Shown in pieces: positions 1-7,625 of a DNA stretch of 64,000 bases (its first letter is position 1; the number at the start of each line of letters is the position of its first letter). Where the stretch lies: the NCBI RefSeq assembly GCF_010729305.1, contig NZ_AP022574.1:806001-870000 (forward strand), written 5' to 3'. The notes below the pieces were generated by a model, which worked only from the letters and a program-made list of their open reading frames with translations, was not told the origin of the DNA and searched no databases. The stretch comes from Mycolicibacterium psychrotolerans (GTDB lineage: Bacteria; Actinomycetota; Actinomycetes; Mycobacteriales; Mycobacteriaceae). Both the position numbers and the translations under genes were made by a program.

Positions 1-342
1 GCCGCGGGTGACCAGGCCCTTGTCGCGGTCGCCGACGCCCTGCGCGCCACCGCGACGCCGACCTCCGTCATCGCACGAAGCGGCGGTGAGGAATTCCTGT
101 TCGCCGACTTCGCGTCCGCACACGACGTCGTAGCGCGCTACGACGAGTTGTGCGTCGTCATCGCCGCTCTGCCCGTGTCCGTCACGGCCAGCATCGGCAC
201 GTCGTTCGCCGATCTCACCGTGGCGACCCCGCGCTCCCACAACGAGCTTCTGGACCGCCTGATCGTCGCCGCCGACCAGGCGATGTACGACGCAAAACGC
301 CGGGGCGGCAACCGATGTCATCACCACGGGAGAGTGTCGTGA
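1..342 (+). CDS. GGDEF diguanylate cyclase, C-terminal fragment (5' cut by window)
   Basis: The frame is open from the first base and ends at a TGA at 340-342, giving the last 113 residues of a larger protein. It contains the active-site motif SGGEEF (about residues 27-32 of the fragment) and the downstream SIGTS and ADQAMYDAKRRGGN signatures that close a GGDEF domain. Such domains join two GTP into cyclic-di-GMP. The GGEEF signature is intact, so the domain is probably active. No inhibitory RxxD site is seen just before the motif. The N-terminal sensor part lies outside the window, so input signal and membrane location are unknown. A GC-rich hairpin follows the stop. Confidence 0.9.
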   Translation, partial: AAGDQALVAVADALRATATPTSVIARSGGEEFLFADFASAHDVVARYDELCVVIAALPVSVTASIGTSFADLTVATPRSHNELLDRLIVAADQAMYDAKRRGGNRCHHHGRVS

Positions 343-356
343 TGCCGAGACGACAA

Positions 357-386
357 GCGGGCCGCGCCGGGGTGGGCGCGGCCCGC
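357..386 (+). terminator. GC-rich hairpin after the GGDEF gene
   Basis: A perfect 12-bp inverted repeat (357-368 with 375-386, 6-nt loop) starts 15 bases after the stop codon of the cyclase gene. There is no T-run on either side, so it would be a non-canonical terminator of the kind common in mycobacteria. Confidence 0.5.
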
Positions 387-1010
387 CGGAGAGCGTGAAA
401 CGGTCGTGCGGACTACGTATACGGCCACGGCATGTGGCGATGCGCTCGGACCTCGGGGACCTCGGGCGCCTTTTCCGACGTAGCAATGTTCGTGGACGGC
501 ACGTACGTTCGGCGCTCTCATCGGGTTCGTTCAGGCATCGTTCGTCGCTCACCACCTCCTGTTCCTGCCGCGATTCCGGGATGCTCTGTCAGCGCCGGAG
601 GCGAGCGCTGACGGGGCCACACCCAGGGGGACGGTTCATCGGGCCTTGCGTTGCCGCCGGCACCGGCCGACCGAGAATTGCTGTGCGGCTGAGTAATAGT
701 GAGAGTCCGTACCCGCGGCGCGGTCCGCCGTGCAACCGGGAGTTCGCACTGCGTGACGCGCAGCCAAGCGGCCTGCACGATCGCTTCTGCGTCCGTCACG
801 GCCGGGCACTCGATGTCGCCCCGGGTCATCATCAACACCACATCCACCTCGCCTCGAGATGCTTATGTCGCCGATACCACATCTCTTACCACCGCGGCGG
901 CGCTGATTCAAGACTTCGTCGCCGGGAAATTCTCCACGAGAACTGTTCCCGGCCAACATCTTCGGGTGCGAATCTGACAGCTGCCGCGGGGAGGGCGTTT
1001 TTGTCGGTGG
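387..1010. other. Intergenic stretch, no supported gene
   Basis: About 620 bases between the cyclase terminator and the SOS-type box of the next gene. Both strands have open frames, but these are compositional: they lack recognisable motifs, plausible starts or a shared direction. I see no RNA gene. The last part presumably holds the promoter of the HNH gene. Confidence 0.5.
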
Positions 1011-1026
1011 TCGAATGTATGTTCGA
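1011..1026 (+). promoter_or_regulatory. LexA (SOS) box candidate
   Basis: TCGAATGTATGTTCGA differs at one position from the mycobacterial LexA consensus TCGAAC-N4-GTTCGA. It lies immediately upstream of the 13E12-type HNH gene. Genes of this family are known LexA targets in M. tuberculosis, so damage-inducible expression is likely here. The box covers the first in-frame ATG (1015), which argues that translation starts at 1030. Confidence 0.75.
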
Positions 1027-1029
1027 AGT

Positions 1030-2517
1030 ATGTCGGGGACGGATCTGCAGGCCGCGGTCGCGACGCTGGTGGATGCCGTCGACACCCTGGCCGGCTGCGA
1101 CTCGGACCTGGCCACCGGCACCGAGCTGGTCGAGGTGCTCGACGAGCTGGAGACCGTGTGGTGCCGGCTGCCCGCGCTGCGGCACCGGCTGCTGGCCCGG
1201 CTGCAGGTCGAGACCACCCCGCAGCAGATGGGCGCCAAGAACTGGAAAGACGTCCTCGCGATCCGGTGGCGCATCACCACCGCCGAGGCACACCGCCGCC
1301 TGGGCGACGCCGCCCTGCTCGCCCCGCGCCAACCGGTGACCGGGCCGCCGCTGCCCCCAGCACTGCCGGCCGTCGCGGTCGCCCAGGAACGCGGGTTGAT
1401 CAATGCTGAGCATGTCGAGGTGATCCGCAAAGCCGTCGACAAACTCCCCGGCTTCGTCGATGCGGTGACCCGGGAGCAGTTCGAGGTCGACCTGGTGCGC
1501 ACCGCGGTCGGGGCCGGACCCAAAGACGTCGAGAACGCCGCCGATCTGACGTTGTTTCTGCTCGATCAGGACGGCCCCGCACCCGATGACACCGAACGCG
1601 CCCGCACACGTGGGGTGACGAAGGGCAAGCAGCGCCGCGATGCCATGACCGACCTGGCCGCCCGGTTGACGCCCGAAGCGTGGGCGGTGTTCGAGGTCCT
1701 GTTCGCCAAATACGCCGCCCCCGGCATGTGCAATCCCGACGACCCCGAACCGTGCACCTCCGGCACCCCCACCCAGGCCCAGATCGACAACGATCACCGC
1801 AGCCTGGCCCAACGCCAACACGACGCGCTGCTCGCCATCGGACGGATCGCCCTGATGAGCGGCGAGGTGGGTCAGCTCAACGGGTTGCCGGTGTCGGTGA
1901 TCATCCGCACCACCCTGCAAGACCTCGAATCCCGGGCCGGGATCGGCGTCACCGGCGGCGGCACCCGCCTGCCCATCAAAGACGTCATCCGGATGGCCGC
2001 CCACGCCAACCATTATTTGGCGGTCTTCGACCAAGCGACCGGGTCGGCGCTGGATTTGTTCCGCAGCCGCCGGGTCGCCTCTCCGGCGCAGCGGATCATG
2101 CTCATCGCCCGCGACGGGGGCTGCACCAAACCGTGTTGCACCGTCGGCGCCTACGGCGCCCAGGTCCACCACGTCACCACCGACTGGGCTGACGGCGGCA
2201 ACACCAACATCAACGACCTCGGCCTGGCCTGCCCACCGGATAACCGCAGCGTGGGCCCCGGCGGCTGGACCACCGCGATGAACACCCGCACCGAAGTCGA
2301 ATGGACCCCACCCGCCCACCTCGACACCGGCCAAACACGCATCAACACCTACCACCGCCCCGAACGCCTCCTGCGCCCACCCGATGAACCCGAACCGGAA
2401 GAGCGTGACGCTGCCGCATCGGCCGAGCCGGTCGAGCCGACGGACGCAGAGCCCCCAACCTCAGCCGATCCAGCAGAACCCGGCGGACCCGCACCACCCG
2501 ACAACGAGGCGGCCTGA
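1030..2517 (+). CDS. DUF222 / HNH endonuclease protein of the 13E12 repeat family
   Basis: The 495-aa product has an N-terminal helical DUF222 region (about residues 1-320) and a C-terminal HNH domain. The HNH domain is seen in CTKPCC, the VHHVTTDWADGG metal-binding core and LACPPDN. The tail is low-complexity and rich in Pro, Glu and Ala. The family is multi-copy in mycobacterial genomes, often prone to recombination, and its biological role is not settled; nuclease activity is inferred from the HNH residues. The ATG at 1030 is preferred over 1015 because the LexA-type box occupies 1011-1026. It stands alone, with no partner gene. Confidence 0.85.
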   Translation: MSGTDLQAAVATLVDAVDTLAGCDSDLATGTELVEVLDELETVWCRLPALRHRLLARLQVETTPQQMGAKNWKDVLAIRWRITTAEAHRRLGDAALLAPRQPVTGPPLPPALPAVAVAQERGLINAEHVEVIRKAVDKLPGFVDAVTREQFEVDLVRTAVGAGPKDVENAADLTLFLLDQDGPAPDDTERARTRGVTKGKQRRDAMTDLAARLTPEAWAVFEVLFAKYAAPGMCNPDDPEPCTSGTPTQAQIDNDHRSLAQRQHDALLAIGRIALMSGEVGQLNGLPVSVIIRTTLQDLESRAGIGVTGGGTRLPIKDVIRMAAHANHYLAVFDQATGSALDLFRSRRVASPAQRIMLIARDGGCTKPCCTVGAYGAQVHHVTTDWADGGNTNINDLGLACPPDNRSVGPGGWTTAMNTRTEVEWTPPAHLDTGQTRINTYHRPERLLRPPDEPEPEERDAAASAEPVEPTDAEPPTSADPAEPGGPAPPDNEAA

Positions 2518-2944
2518 CGGCCGCGAAGCGTCGACACGCACACTCCACAGGTGTTCGGCGGCAACGTCTTTGGGCATTTCTCTGACGAATGCCACTCGCT
2601 GCGCCGACGTGCCCGATCACCGATTCGAGTACTTTGAGCGTCGACTCCACAATCTTCAGATACGGGCATATCTCGCCGAGCCCGTGTCGGACCTGAGGAG
2701 TTTGTTGCCTTCGGCGAACTTGCAGATGGTGTGGTCCGCCGTGTGCCGCCGTTCAATGCCGTGCCGTTGCTGATCTTCCTGGCGATCAGGCTCCGACCGC
2801 CGTCAGCCATTCGCCGTAGAAAGCGCGATTCCGAGGTCGGCGACAGCCGATGGAGATCAGTCCGGTCAATCGGTGCCCTTCGGGCATCGCGATGCTCAGT
2901 GCGTGGGCTCGCCGCAGCATGCCGGCGCCGTGTTGACTGGTGAG
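2518..2944. other. Intergenic stretch with half of a dispersed 33-bp repeat
   Basis: About 430 bases without a supported gene. It contains copy A of an imperfect repeat (2581-2613) whose partner lies just before the alcohol dehydrogenase gene. It also contains a short inverted repeat GGCATT-N9-AATGCC at 2573-2593. Open frames on both strands have no recognisable domain. The end should carry the LysR gene promoter. Confidence 0.45.
2581..2613 (+). repeat. Dispersed imperfect repeat, copy A
   Basis: This 33-bp segment matches 5856-5888 at 30 of 33 positions in the same orientation. Weaker similarity continues about 30 bases further upstream of both copies, with a one-base length difference. 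It may be a shared operator or a trace of duplication. Confidence 0.6.
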
Positions 2945-3817
2945 GTGGATTTGATCGGTCATCTTCGCTACTTCGTCGCTGTCGCCGAGCATCGGCACTT
3001 CGGTCGCGCCGCAGCGAGCTTGGGGGTCACGCAACCGCCGGTGTCGCAGGGGCTGCGCCGACTCGAGAAACACCTGGGCCTACAACTCATCGAGCGCACC
3101 CCTGAGGGCGCCGTGCTCACCACCGATGGAGCTGCGCTCCTCCCCCGCGCCCGGCTCATCGTCGATGACACGGCCCGCCTTCTCGACGATGCGCGACACC
3201 TGTTCGGGTCGACGCAGGGAGTCCGATGGGGCGTCATCCCCCAGCTCGGTGACGAACTGCTTGCTCGATGCGTCAACGGAATTCGCAGCGCACGAAGCTC
3301 GGAAGTCACGACCCTTACCGCAGGAAGTGCGCAGCTGCTGAGCGACCTGCGCCGCGGAGCACTGCAGATGGCGGTGGTGCAGCACCCGGCACTGGTCGAC
3401 GGACTGGATGCGGGACCGGTTGTCTCACTCACTCGCCACGTCGTGGTCCCAGCTGAGCATCGCGCCGCCCAGGCCGTCGCACCTCGAGCACAGATGCTTC
3501 AAGACCTGGCATTGGCGACCGTTCCTCGAGAGGACAACTTACCCGGACACGATCTGCTCATCGACCGACTACGCCGTCGCGGTCTTGATCCGAAGATCCG
3601 CGCGGCGTCCACGCACCGCGACGTGGCGGCCGCCGTCGCATCAGGCCTGTGCTTCGGTCTGGCCACTGTCTGCTCACCAGTGCACACCGGCACCGCACAC
3701 CGTCCGATGCTCGTCGACGAGGTCGCCCTCCGCGTGCGCATCGTCACCTCACCCGGCGTCGACCTCGCGGACGCGGTGTACGCCGTCGACCGACAACTGT
3801 TGCGAGCCGACCGGTGA
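2945..3817 (+). CDS. LysR-family transcriptional regulator
   Basis: The 290-aa product begins with a classic LysR winged helix-turn-helix: HLRYFVAVAEHRHFGRAAA, then VTQPPVSQGLRRLEKHLGLQL (first 65 residues). A periplasmic-binding-protein-like effector domain follows, giving the usual family length of about 300. GTG at 2945 is chosen because the DNA-binding domain begins directly after it; upstream in-frame residues look unlike a LysR N-terminus. Its stop overlaps the start of the serine hydrolase gene by four bases (GTGA), so the two are translationally coupled. This is unusual, because LysR genes are more often divergent from their targets. A role in controlling the two downstream hydrolase genes is inference. 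Confidence 0.85.
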   Translation: MDLIGHLRYFVAVAEHRHFGRAAASLGVTQPPVSQGLRRLEKHLGLQLIERTPEGAVLTTDGAALLPRARLIVDDTARLLDDARHLFGSTQGVRWGVIPQLGDELLARCVNGIRSARSSEVTTLTAGSAQLLSDLRRGALQMAVVQHPALVDGLDAGPVVSLTRHVVVPAEHRAAQAVAPRAQMLQDLALATVPREDNLPGHDLLIDRLRRRGLDPKIRAASTHRDVAAAVASGLCFGLATVCSPVHTGTAHRPMLVDEVALRVRIVTSPGVDLADAVYAVDRQLLRADR

Positions 3818-4716
3818 CGTCCGTCGAGGAACAGATCGCTGCCGTCTTCGTCGACGCGGGCTGCCGCGGCTGGCTACGCGCCGAACCCGTCGGCGAGAAG
3901 GGGATTGCCATCGACATCAACGGTGACGCCCCGGTCGTCGCCGCCTCGGTCTACAAGGTCCTCGTCCTGATCGCCACGGCACGCGCCTTCGACTCAGGAC
4001 TGCTCGACCCCCATGACACAGTGCGGATCGTCCCCGGCGACTGCACTCCCGGACCGACCGGCATCAGCCTGTTCTCCGACCCCGTCTCGCTGTCCTGGGT
4101 AGACCTGGCGCGCATGATGATCACCCTGTCCGACAACGCCGCCGCCGACGTCCTGCTCGGCGCCGTCGGACTCGACGCGATCGATCGCGCGATCGGCGAC
4201 CTCGGACTCGGCACCACCCGGGTGGTCGGCGGCACGGCGACGTTGCAGCACCAGGTCATCCACGACAGCGGTGCGCTTACCCTCGACGAAGCGGTCGGAT
4301 TGCTCGCCAGCAACAACACCCTCCACGACAGCGCCGCCTTCGACCCGGCATACACCACCGCAACCAGCGCCGCCGATGCCAACGCCATGCTGACCGCCAT
4401 CTGGACCGGCCGAGCGGCCTCAGCTGAGTGCACGCGCACCATGAGAACGATCCTTACTCAGCAGATCTGGCCGCATCGCATCAGATCCGCCTTTCCGTTC
4501 TCCGATGTGGTCGTGGGCGGCAAAACCGGCACTATCGGCCCTATCCGTAACGAGATCGCCGTCATCGCCTTTCCCGACGAAATTCCGATTGCCGTCTCGG
4601 TGTTCACCCGAGCCGCGCGGTCCGACGTCTACCTGCCCGTCGTCGACCGGGCTATCGGACAAGCTGCCGCCATCGCGGTGACCGCCCTGCGGTCCGATGC
4701 CGCAGCCCAGCAGTGA
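3814..4716 (+). CDS. Serine hydrolase of the beta-lactamase / PBP-like fold
   Basis: The 300-aa product has the three active-site elements of class A beta-lactamases in order: SVYK (Ser45, Lys48), SDN (106-108) and KTGT (237-240). It has no recognisable signal peptide from its GTG start, so it looks cytoplasmic. I do not find a clear Glu166-xx-Leu-Asn loop, needed for fast deacylation in true class A enzymes. It may therefore be a slow hydrolase, a binding protein or an esterase rather than a resistance enzyme. The GTG at 3814 overlaps the LysR stop. A true exported class A beta-lactamase follows about 120 bases later in the same direction. Confidence 0.8.
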   Translation: MTSVEEQIAAVFVDAGCRGWLRAEPVGEKGIAIDINGDAPVVAASVYKVLVLIATARAFDSGLLDPHDTVRIVPGDCTPGPTGISLFSDPVSLSWVDLARMMITLSDNAAADVLLGAVGLDAIDRAIGDLGLGTTRVVGGTATLQHQVIHDSGALTLDEAVGLLASNNTLHDSAAFDPAYTTATSAADANAMLTAIWTGRAASAECTRTMRTILTQQIWPHRIRSAFPFSDVVVGGKTGTIGPIRNEIAVIAFPDEIPIAVSVFTRAARSDVYLPVVDRAIGQAAAIAVTALRSDAAAQQ

Positions 4717-4817
4717 ATTTCACGGGTCGCACATTTCGAATCATCGTGGCCAGCCTGGACCGATTCCGAGCCGCTATGGGGCGAACCGGTGTTGTGACTT
4801 GGCTCGAAGGAGGACAC

Positions 4818-5030
4818 ATGTGGTTCCTATCGAGCCATGAACTCACACCTGACCCGACGCCAGGCGCTTGGCGGACTGCTCGCCGTCGGCCTGTTGGCGA
4901 GCGTCCCCCGCACCGCGCTCGCCACGCCCTCCCCGAACACCGGCACCCTGGATCTGAAGGGCATAGAGCACCGCCACCGCGCCCGAATCGGCGCTTACGC
5001 CGTCGACCTCGGGGCTGCCGCGACGGTTGA
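4818..5030 (+). other. Out-of-frame reading frame with an ideal Shine-Dalgarno, overlapping the beta-lactamase start
   Basis: AAGGAGG at 4807-4813 sits four bases before an ATG at 4818 and is the best ribosome-binding site of this neighbourhood. That ATG opens a 70-codon frame which is not the beta-lactamase frame; the real Tat signal begins at ATG 4837. The predicted peptide is Arg/Pro-rich with no recognisable domain. It may be a translated leader or a decoy start, or nothing at all. Confidence 0.3.
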
Positions 5031-5736
5031 ACACCGCGCCGACGAGCGTTTCGCGATGTGCTCGACCTTCAAGGCCTACGCCGCCGGACGCGTGCTTCAG
5101 CTGGTCGATCAGAGCCGACTCGATCTGCGCACCCCCATCCCGGTCAACGCCGCGGACATCGTCGCCAACTCTCCAGTCACCGAGCAGCGCGTGGGCGCCA
5201 CGATGGCGCTGGCCGAGGTGTGCGAGGCAGCCCTCACCCGCAGCGACAACGCCGCCGGCAACTTGCTGTTGCGCACGATCGGAGGACCGGGGGGAGTAAC
5301 GGCCTTCGCCCGCACCCTCGGTGACGAACAGACCCGCCTGGACCGTTGGGAAACCGAATTGAACAGCGCCATACCAGGAGATGTCCGCGACACCACGACA
5401 CCGCGGGGGCTCTGTTGGGGCTACCGGCAGTTGCTCACCGGGACTGCGCTGAGTCCATCGGCGCGAGCCACCTTGGACGGGTGGATGCGAGCCAACGTCA
5501 CCTCCGGACCGCGGTTTCGTGCTGCCGTGCCGGCCGGCTGGACGACCGCGGACAAAACCGGAGCCGGAGATTATGGATCCACCAACGACGCCGGTCTCAT
5601 ACTCGGTCCTGCTCGACAGCGTGTGACGGCAGTGGTCCTCACCCGCTCGATCGACGACCAGAAGGACACGCCACCGCTCAACGCTGCGATCTCCGACACC
5701 GTGCGACTCATCCTCGACAGCTTCGGCTACCGCTGA
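4837..5736 (+). CDS. Class A beta-lactamase, Tat-exported
   Basis: The 299-aa product hydrolyses beta-lactams outside the membrane. Residues 1-30 form a twin-arginine signal (LTRRQALGG followed by a hydrophobic run and an Ala-Thr-Pro cleavage zone). All class A signatures are present: STFK (Ser76, Lys79), SDN (136-138), ETELN (172-176, carrying the Glu166 equivalent) and KTG (240-242). A Cys precedes the active serine, as in many actinobacterial enzymes. It resembles the chromosomal beta-lactamases of rapidly growing mycobacteria. ATG 4837 is required for the intact Tat signal although the strong AAGGAGG is 24 bases upstream. The upstream LysR gene is a candidate regulator. Confidence 0.92.
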   Translation: MNSHLTRRQALGGLLAVGLLASVPRTALATPSPNTGTLDLKGIEHRHRARIGAYAVDLGAAATVEHRADERFAMCSTFKAYAAGRVLQLVDQSRLDLRTPIPVNAADIVANSPVTEQRVGATMALAEVCEAALTRSDNAAGNLLLRTIGGPGGVTAFARTLGDEQTRLDRWETELNSAIPGDVRDTTTPRGLCWGYRQLLTGTALSPSARATLDGWMRANVTSGPRFRAAVPAGWTTADKTGAGDYGSTNDAGLILGPARQRVTAVVLTRSIDDQKDTPPLNAAISDTVRLILDSFGYR

Positions 5737-5855
5737 CCGACCAACCAACCCCGGCCCGTCGGTGCACCACCAGAGAACTTCCGTCCAAAGCGCGTGGCGG
5801 TGGTGGCAGGACCCGCACGCCCCCAGGCGTTCGGGAGCAACATATCGAGCAGTCA

Positions 5856-5888
5856 TCTGACGGATGCCGCTCGCTGCGCCGATGTGCC
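5856..5888 (+). repeat. Dispersed imperfect repeat, copy B
   Basis: This is the partner of 2581-2613 (30/33 identical, same orientation). It ends 12 bases before the start codon of the alcohol dehydrogenase gene, where it could act as an operator or part of the leader. Confidence 0.6.
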
Positions 5889-5899
5889 ATAGTCGCGTC

Positions 5900-6925
5900 A
5901 TGTCATCGACCTACCGGGCCTACCAGGTCACCGGGCAACGCCACTTCGAGCTCGTCGACCGCGAGCTCACCGAGCCCGCGTACGGCCGGGTCCGCGTGCG
6001 GGTCCAGAGTTGCGGCGTCTGCCACAGCGACGTGCTGGCCGTCGAGGGTCAGCGTCCCGATCCGACATCGCCGGTGGTGCCGGGCCACGAGATCGTCGGC
6101 GTCGTCGACGCCGTGGGCGACGGTGTGACGGCGTGGAAGGCCGGCGATCGAGTCGGCATCGGGTTCCTCGGCGGGCAGTGCAACGCGTGCGAGTTCTGCC
6201 GCCGTGGCGATTTCGTCAACTGCACCGATCAGCCGCAGCCGGGTACCACCGAGGACGGCGGCTACGCCGAAGTGTTCTACGGCCGGGCGACCGGACTGGT
6301 CCGGGTGCCCGACTCGGTGTCGGCCACCGATGCCGCACCGCTGCTGTGCGCCGGCGTCACCACGTTCAACGCCCTGCGCTCCACCGACGCCGCACCGGGT
6401 GCGCTCGTTGCGATCCAGGGCCTCGGCGGCCTGGGTCATCTGGGTGTGCAGTACGCCAAGAAGCTCGGCTTCCGCGTCGCGGCGATCGCGCGTGGCGCCG
6501 AGAAGGCCGAGCTCGCGAAAGCCCTTGGTGCCGAACATTACATCGACAGCGCTGCCGAGGATCCCGGCGCCGCGCTGAGCGCCCTGGGCGGCGCCTCGGC
6601 CGTCGTCGCGACCGCGGCGAGCGGGAGCTCCATGAGTCCCCTGGTCGCCGGGCTACGCCCGCGGGGTCAACTCATGGTGGTCGGCGCGGCTCCCGATCCG
6701 CTGGAGGTCGAGACGGCCGCGCTGATCTTCGGTGGCCGCCGGATCGAGGGCAGCCTCACCGGGTCGGCCGTCGAGAACGAGGACTGCCTGGCGTTCAGCG
6801 TCTCCACCGGTGTCGCCCCGATGACCGAGACCATGACTTTCGAGGACGCACCCCGCGCCTACGAGCGGATGATGTCGGGCAAGGCGCGATTCCGCGTCGT
6901 ACTGGAGATGCCTCGCACGAGCTGA
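5900..6925 (+). CDS. Zinc-dependent alcohol dehydrogenase (MDR superfamily)
   Basis: The 341-aa cytosolic enzyme is a member of the medium-chain dehydrogenase family, oxidising alcohols or reducing aldehydes with NAD(P). Catalytic zinc ligands are visible in CGVCHSDV and GHEIVG. The structural zinc cluster is the four-cysteine stretch CNACEFCRRGDFVNC. The cofactor-binding glycine motif is GLGGLGHLGVQYAK. Length and motif order match AdhP-type enzymes. ATG at 5900 is preferred over in-frame codons at 5864 because those fall inside the 33-bp repeat and add atypical sequence. It appears monocistronic; substrate unknown. Confidence 0.88.
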   Translation: MSSTYRAYQVTGQRHFELVDRELTEPAYGRVRVRVQSCGVCHSDVLAVEGQRPDPTSPVVPGHEIVGVVDAVGDGVTAWKAGDRVGIGFLGGQCNACEFCRRGDFVNCTDQPQPGTTEDGGYAEVFYGRATGLVRVPDSVSATDAAPLLCAGVTTFNALRSTDAAPGALVAIQGLGGLGHLGVQYAKKLGFRVAAIARGAEKAELAKALGAEHYIDSAAEDPGAALSALGGASAVVATAASGSSMSPLVAGLRPRGQLMVVGAAPDPLEVETAALIFGGRRIEGSLTGSAVENEDCLAFSVSTGVAPMTETMTFEDAPRAYERMMSGKARFRVVLEMPRTS

Positions 6926-7625
6926 CTCGGTCGAGGAACCGGTGCACATCGTGTGCGAAGTCCTTGATGTGCTGCTAGGTGGCAAAGGGACAGACCCGGA
7001 CTGTGATCGACCCGGAGTGTGGTCCCGGGATCATGTGCTGCAGGAGCGACGGGGACCGTCACAGTCAAGCGTTGCCATGCGACGTGCTGCGCCTACCTGA
7101 ACTGGCCCGGCCTGCTCTTGCCCACTCACGGCCCGGACGTATTAGACTGCCGGACAGCAACATAGCGCAGCGGCGCGATCCGTTCTGCTGAATGACGTTG
7201 CTATACAGCCGGATTCAGCCGGATGAGACCCCGCTCCGTGACAACGCGTCGGATTCACCCGGATTGTGCGTTTTCAGCAAACTGCTCGCGGGCTGGCGGC
7301 ATCTATATCCACCGCCGGCACACACTTTGCCCAAGCAACAACGTCCTGCGCTTTCTGGCGTTCAGCTGCTGCGTCATGGCGAGACACTGAATTTGCCTGA
7401 CGCCGACCGTACCGTCCTCCATGGTGCCGTGCGGACCTGTCAGCCACTTAATGGACGCGTCGGCGGCACTTCCCGAACAGCAGTACGGGACGAGCCGATG
7501 TGCAGTAGCGCACCACTGAGGCCGCGCCGAGGGCGACGAGTTAGGTTCCCGGCACGGGGAAGCGACAAGTGAAATGGTGCGGGCCACCTGCCGTAGACCG
7601 CCATGGTCGGCGGAGAGGCACGGAG
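6926..7625. other. Intergenic stretch, no supported gene
   Basis: About 700 bases between the dehydrogenase and the exported protein. Short open frames exist on the plus strand (for example 6979-7191 and 7192-7572), but none has a recognisable domain, good start context or protein-like composition. It has more AT-rich patches than its surroundings. I see no tRNA, transposase or clear inverted repeat. Confidence 0.45.

Noticed and set aside
518..847. Minus-strand 109-codon open frame before the HNH gene
   Set aside because: No domain, no ribosome site and composition fits chance frames in high-GC DNA.
886..2355. Long minus-strand frame opposite the HNH gene
   Set aside because: It is the antisense shadow of the HNH gene; the plus strand has clear DUF222 and HNH residues.
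2384..2773. Plus-strand 129-codon frame overlapping the HNH gene 3' end
   Set aside because: Overlaps a clear gene in another frame and has no recognisable motif.
2786..3073. Minus-strand frame opposite the LysR start whose C-terminus looked protein-like
   Set aside because: It runs antisense through the conserved LysR DNA-binding domain and matches no family I recognise.
6979..7572. Two short plus-strand frames in the gap after the alcohol dehydrogenase
   Set aside because: Weak start contexts, no motifs and unusual residue composition; treated as intergenic.
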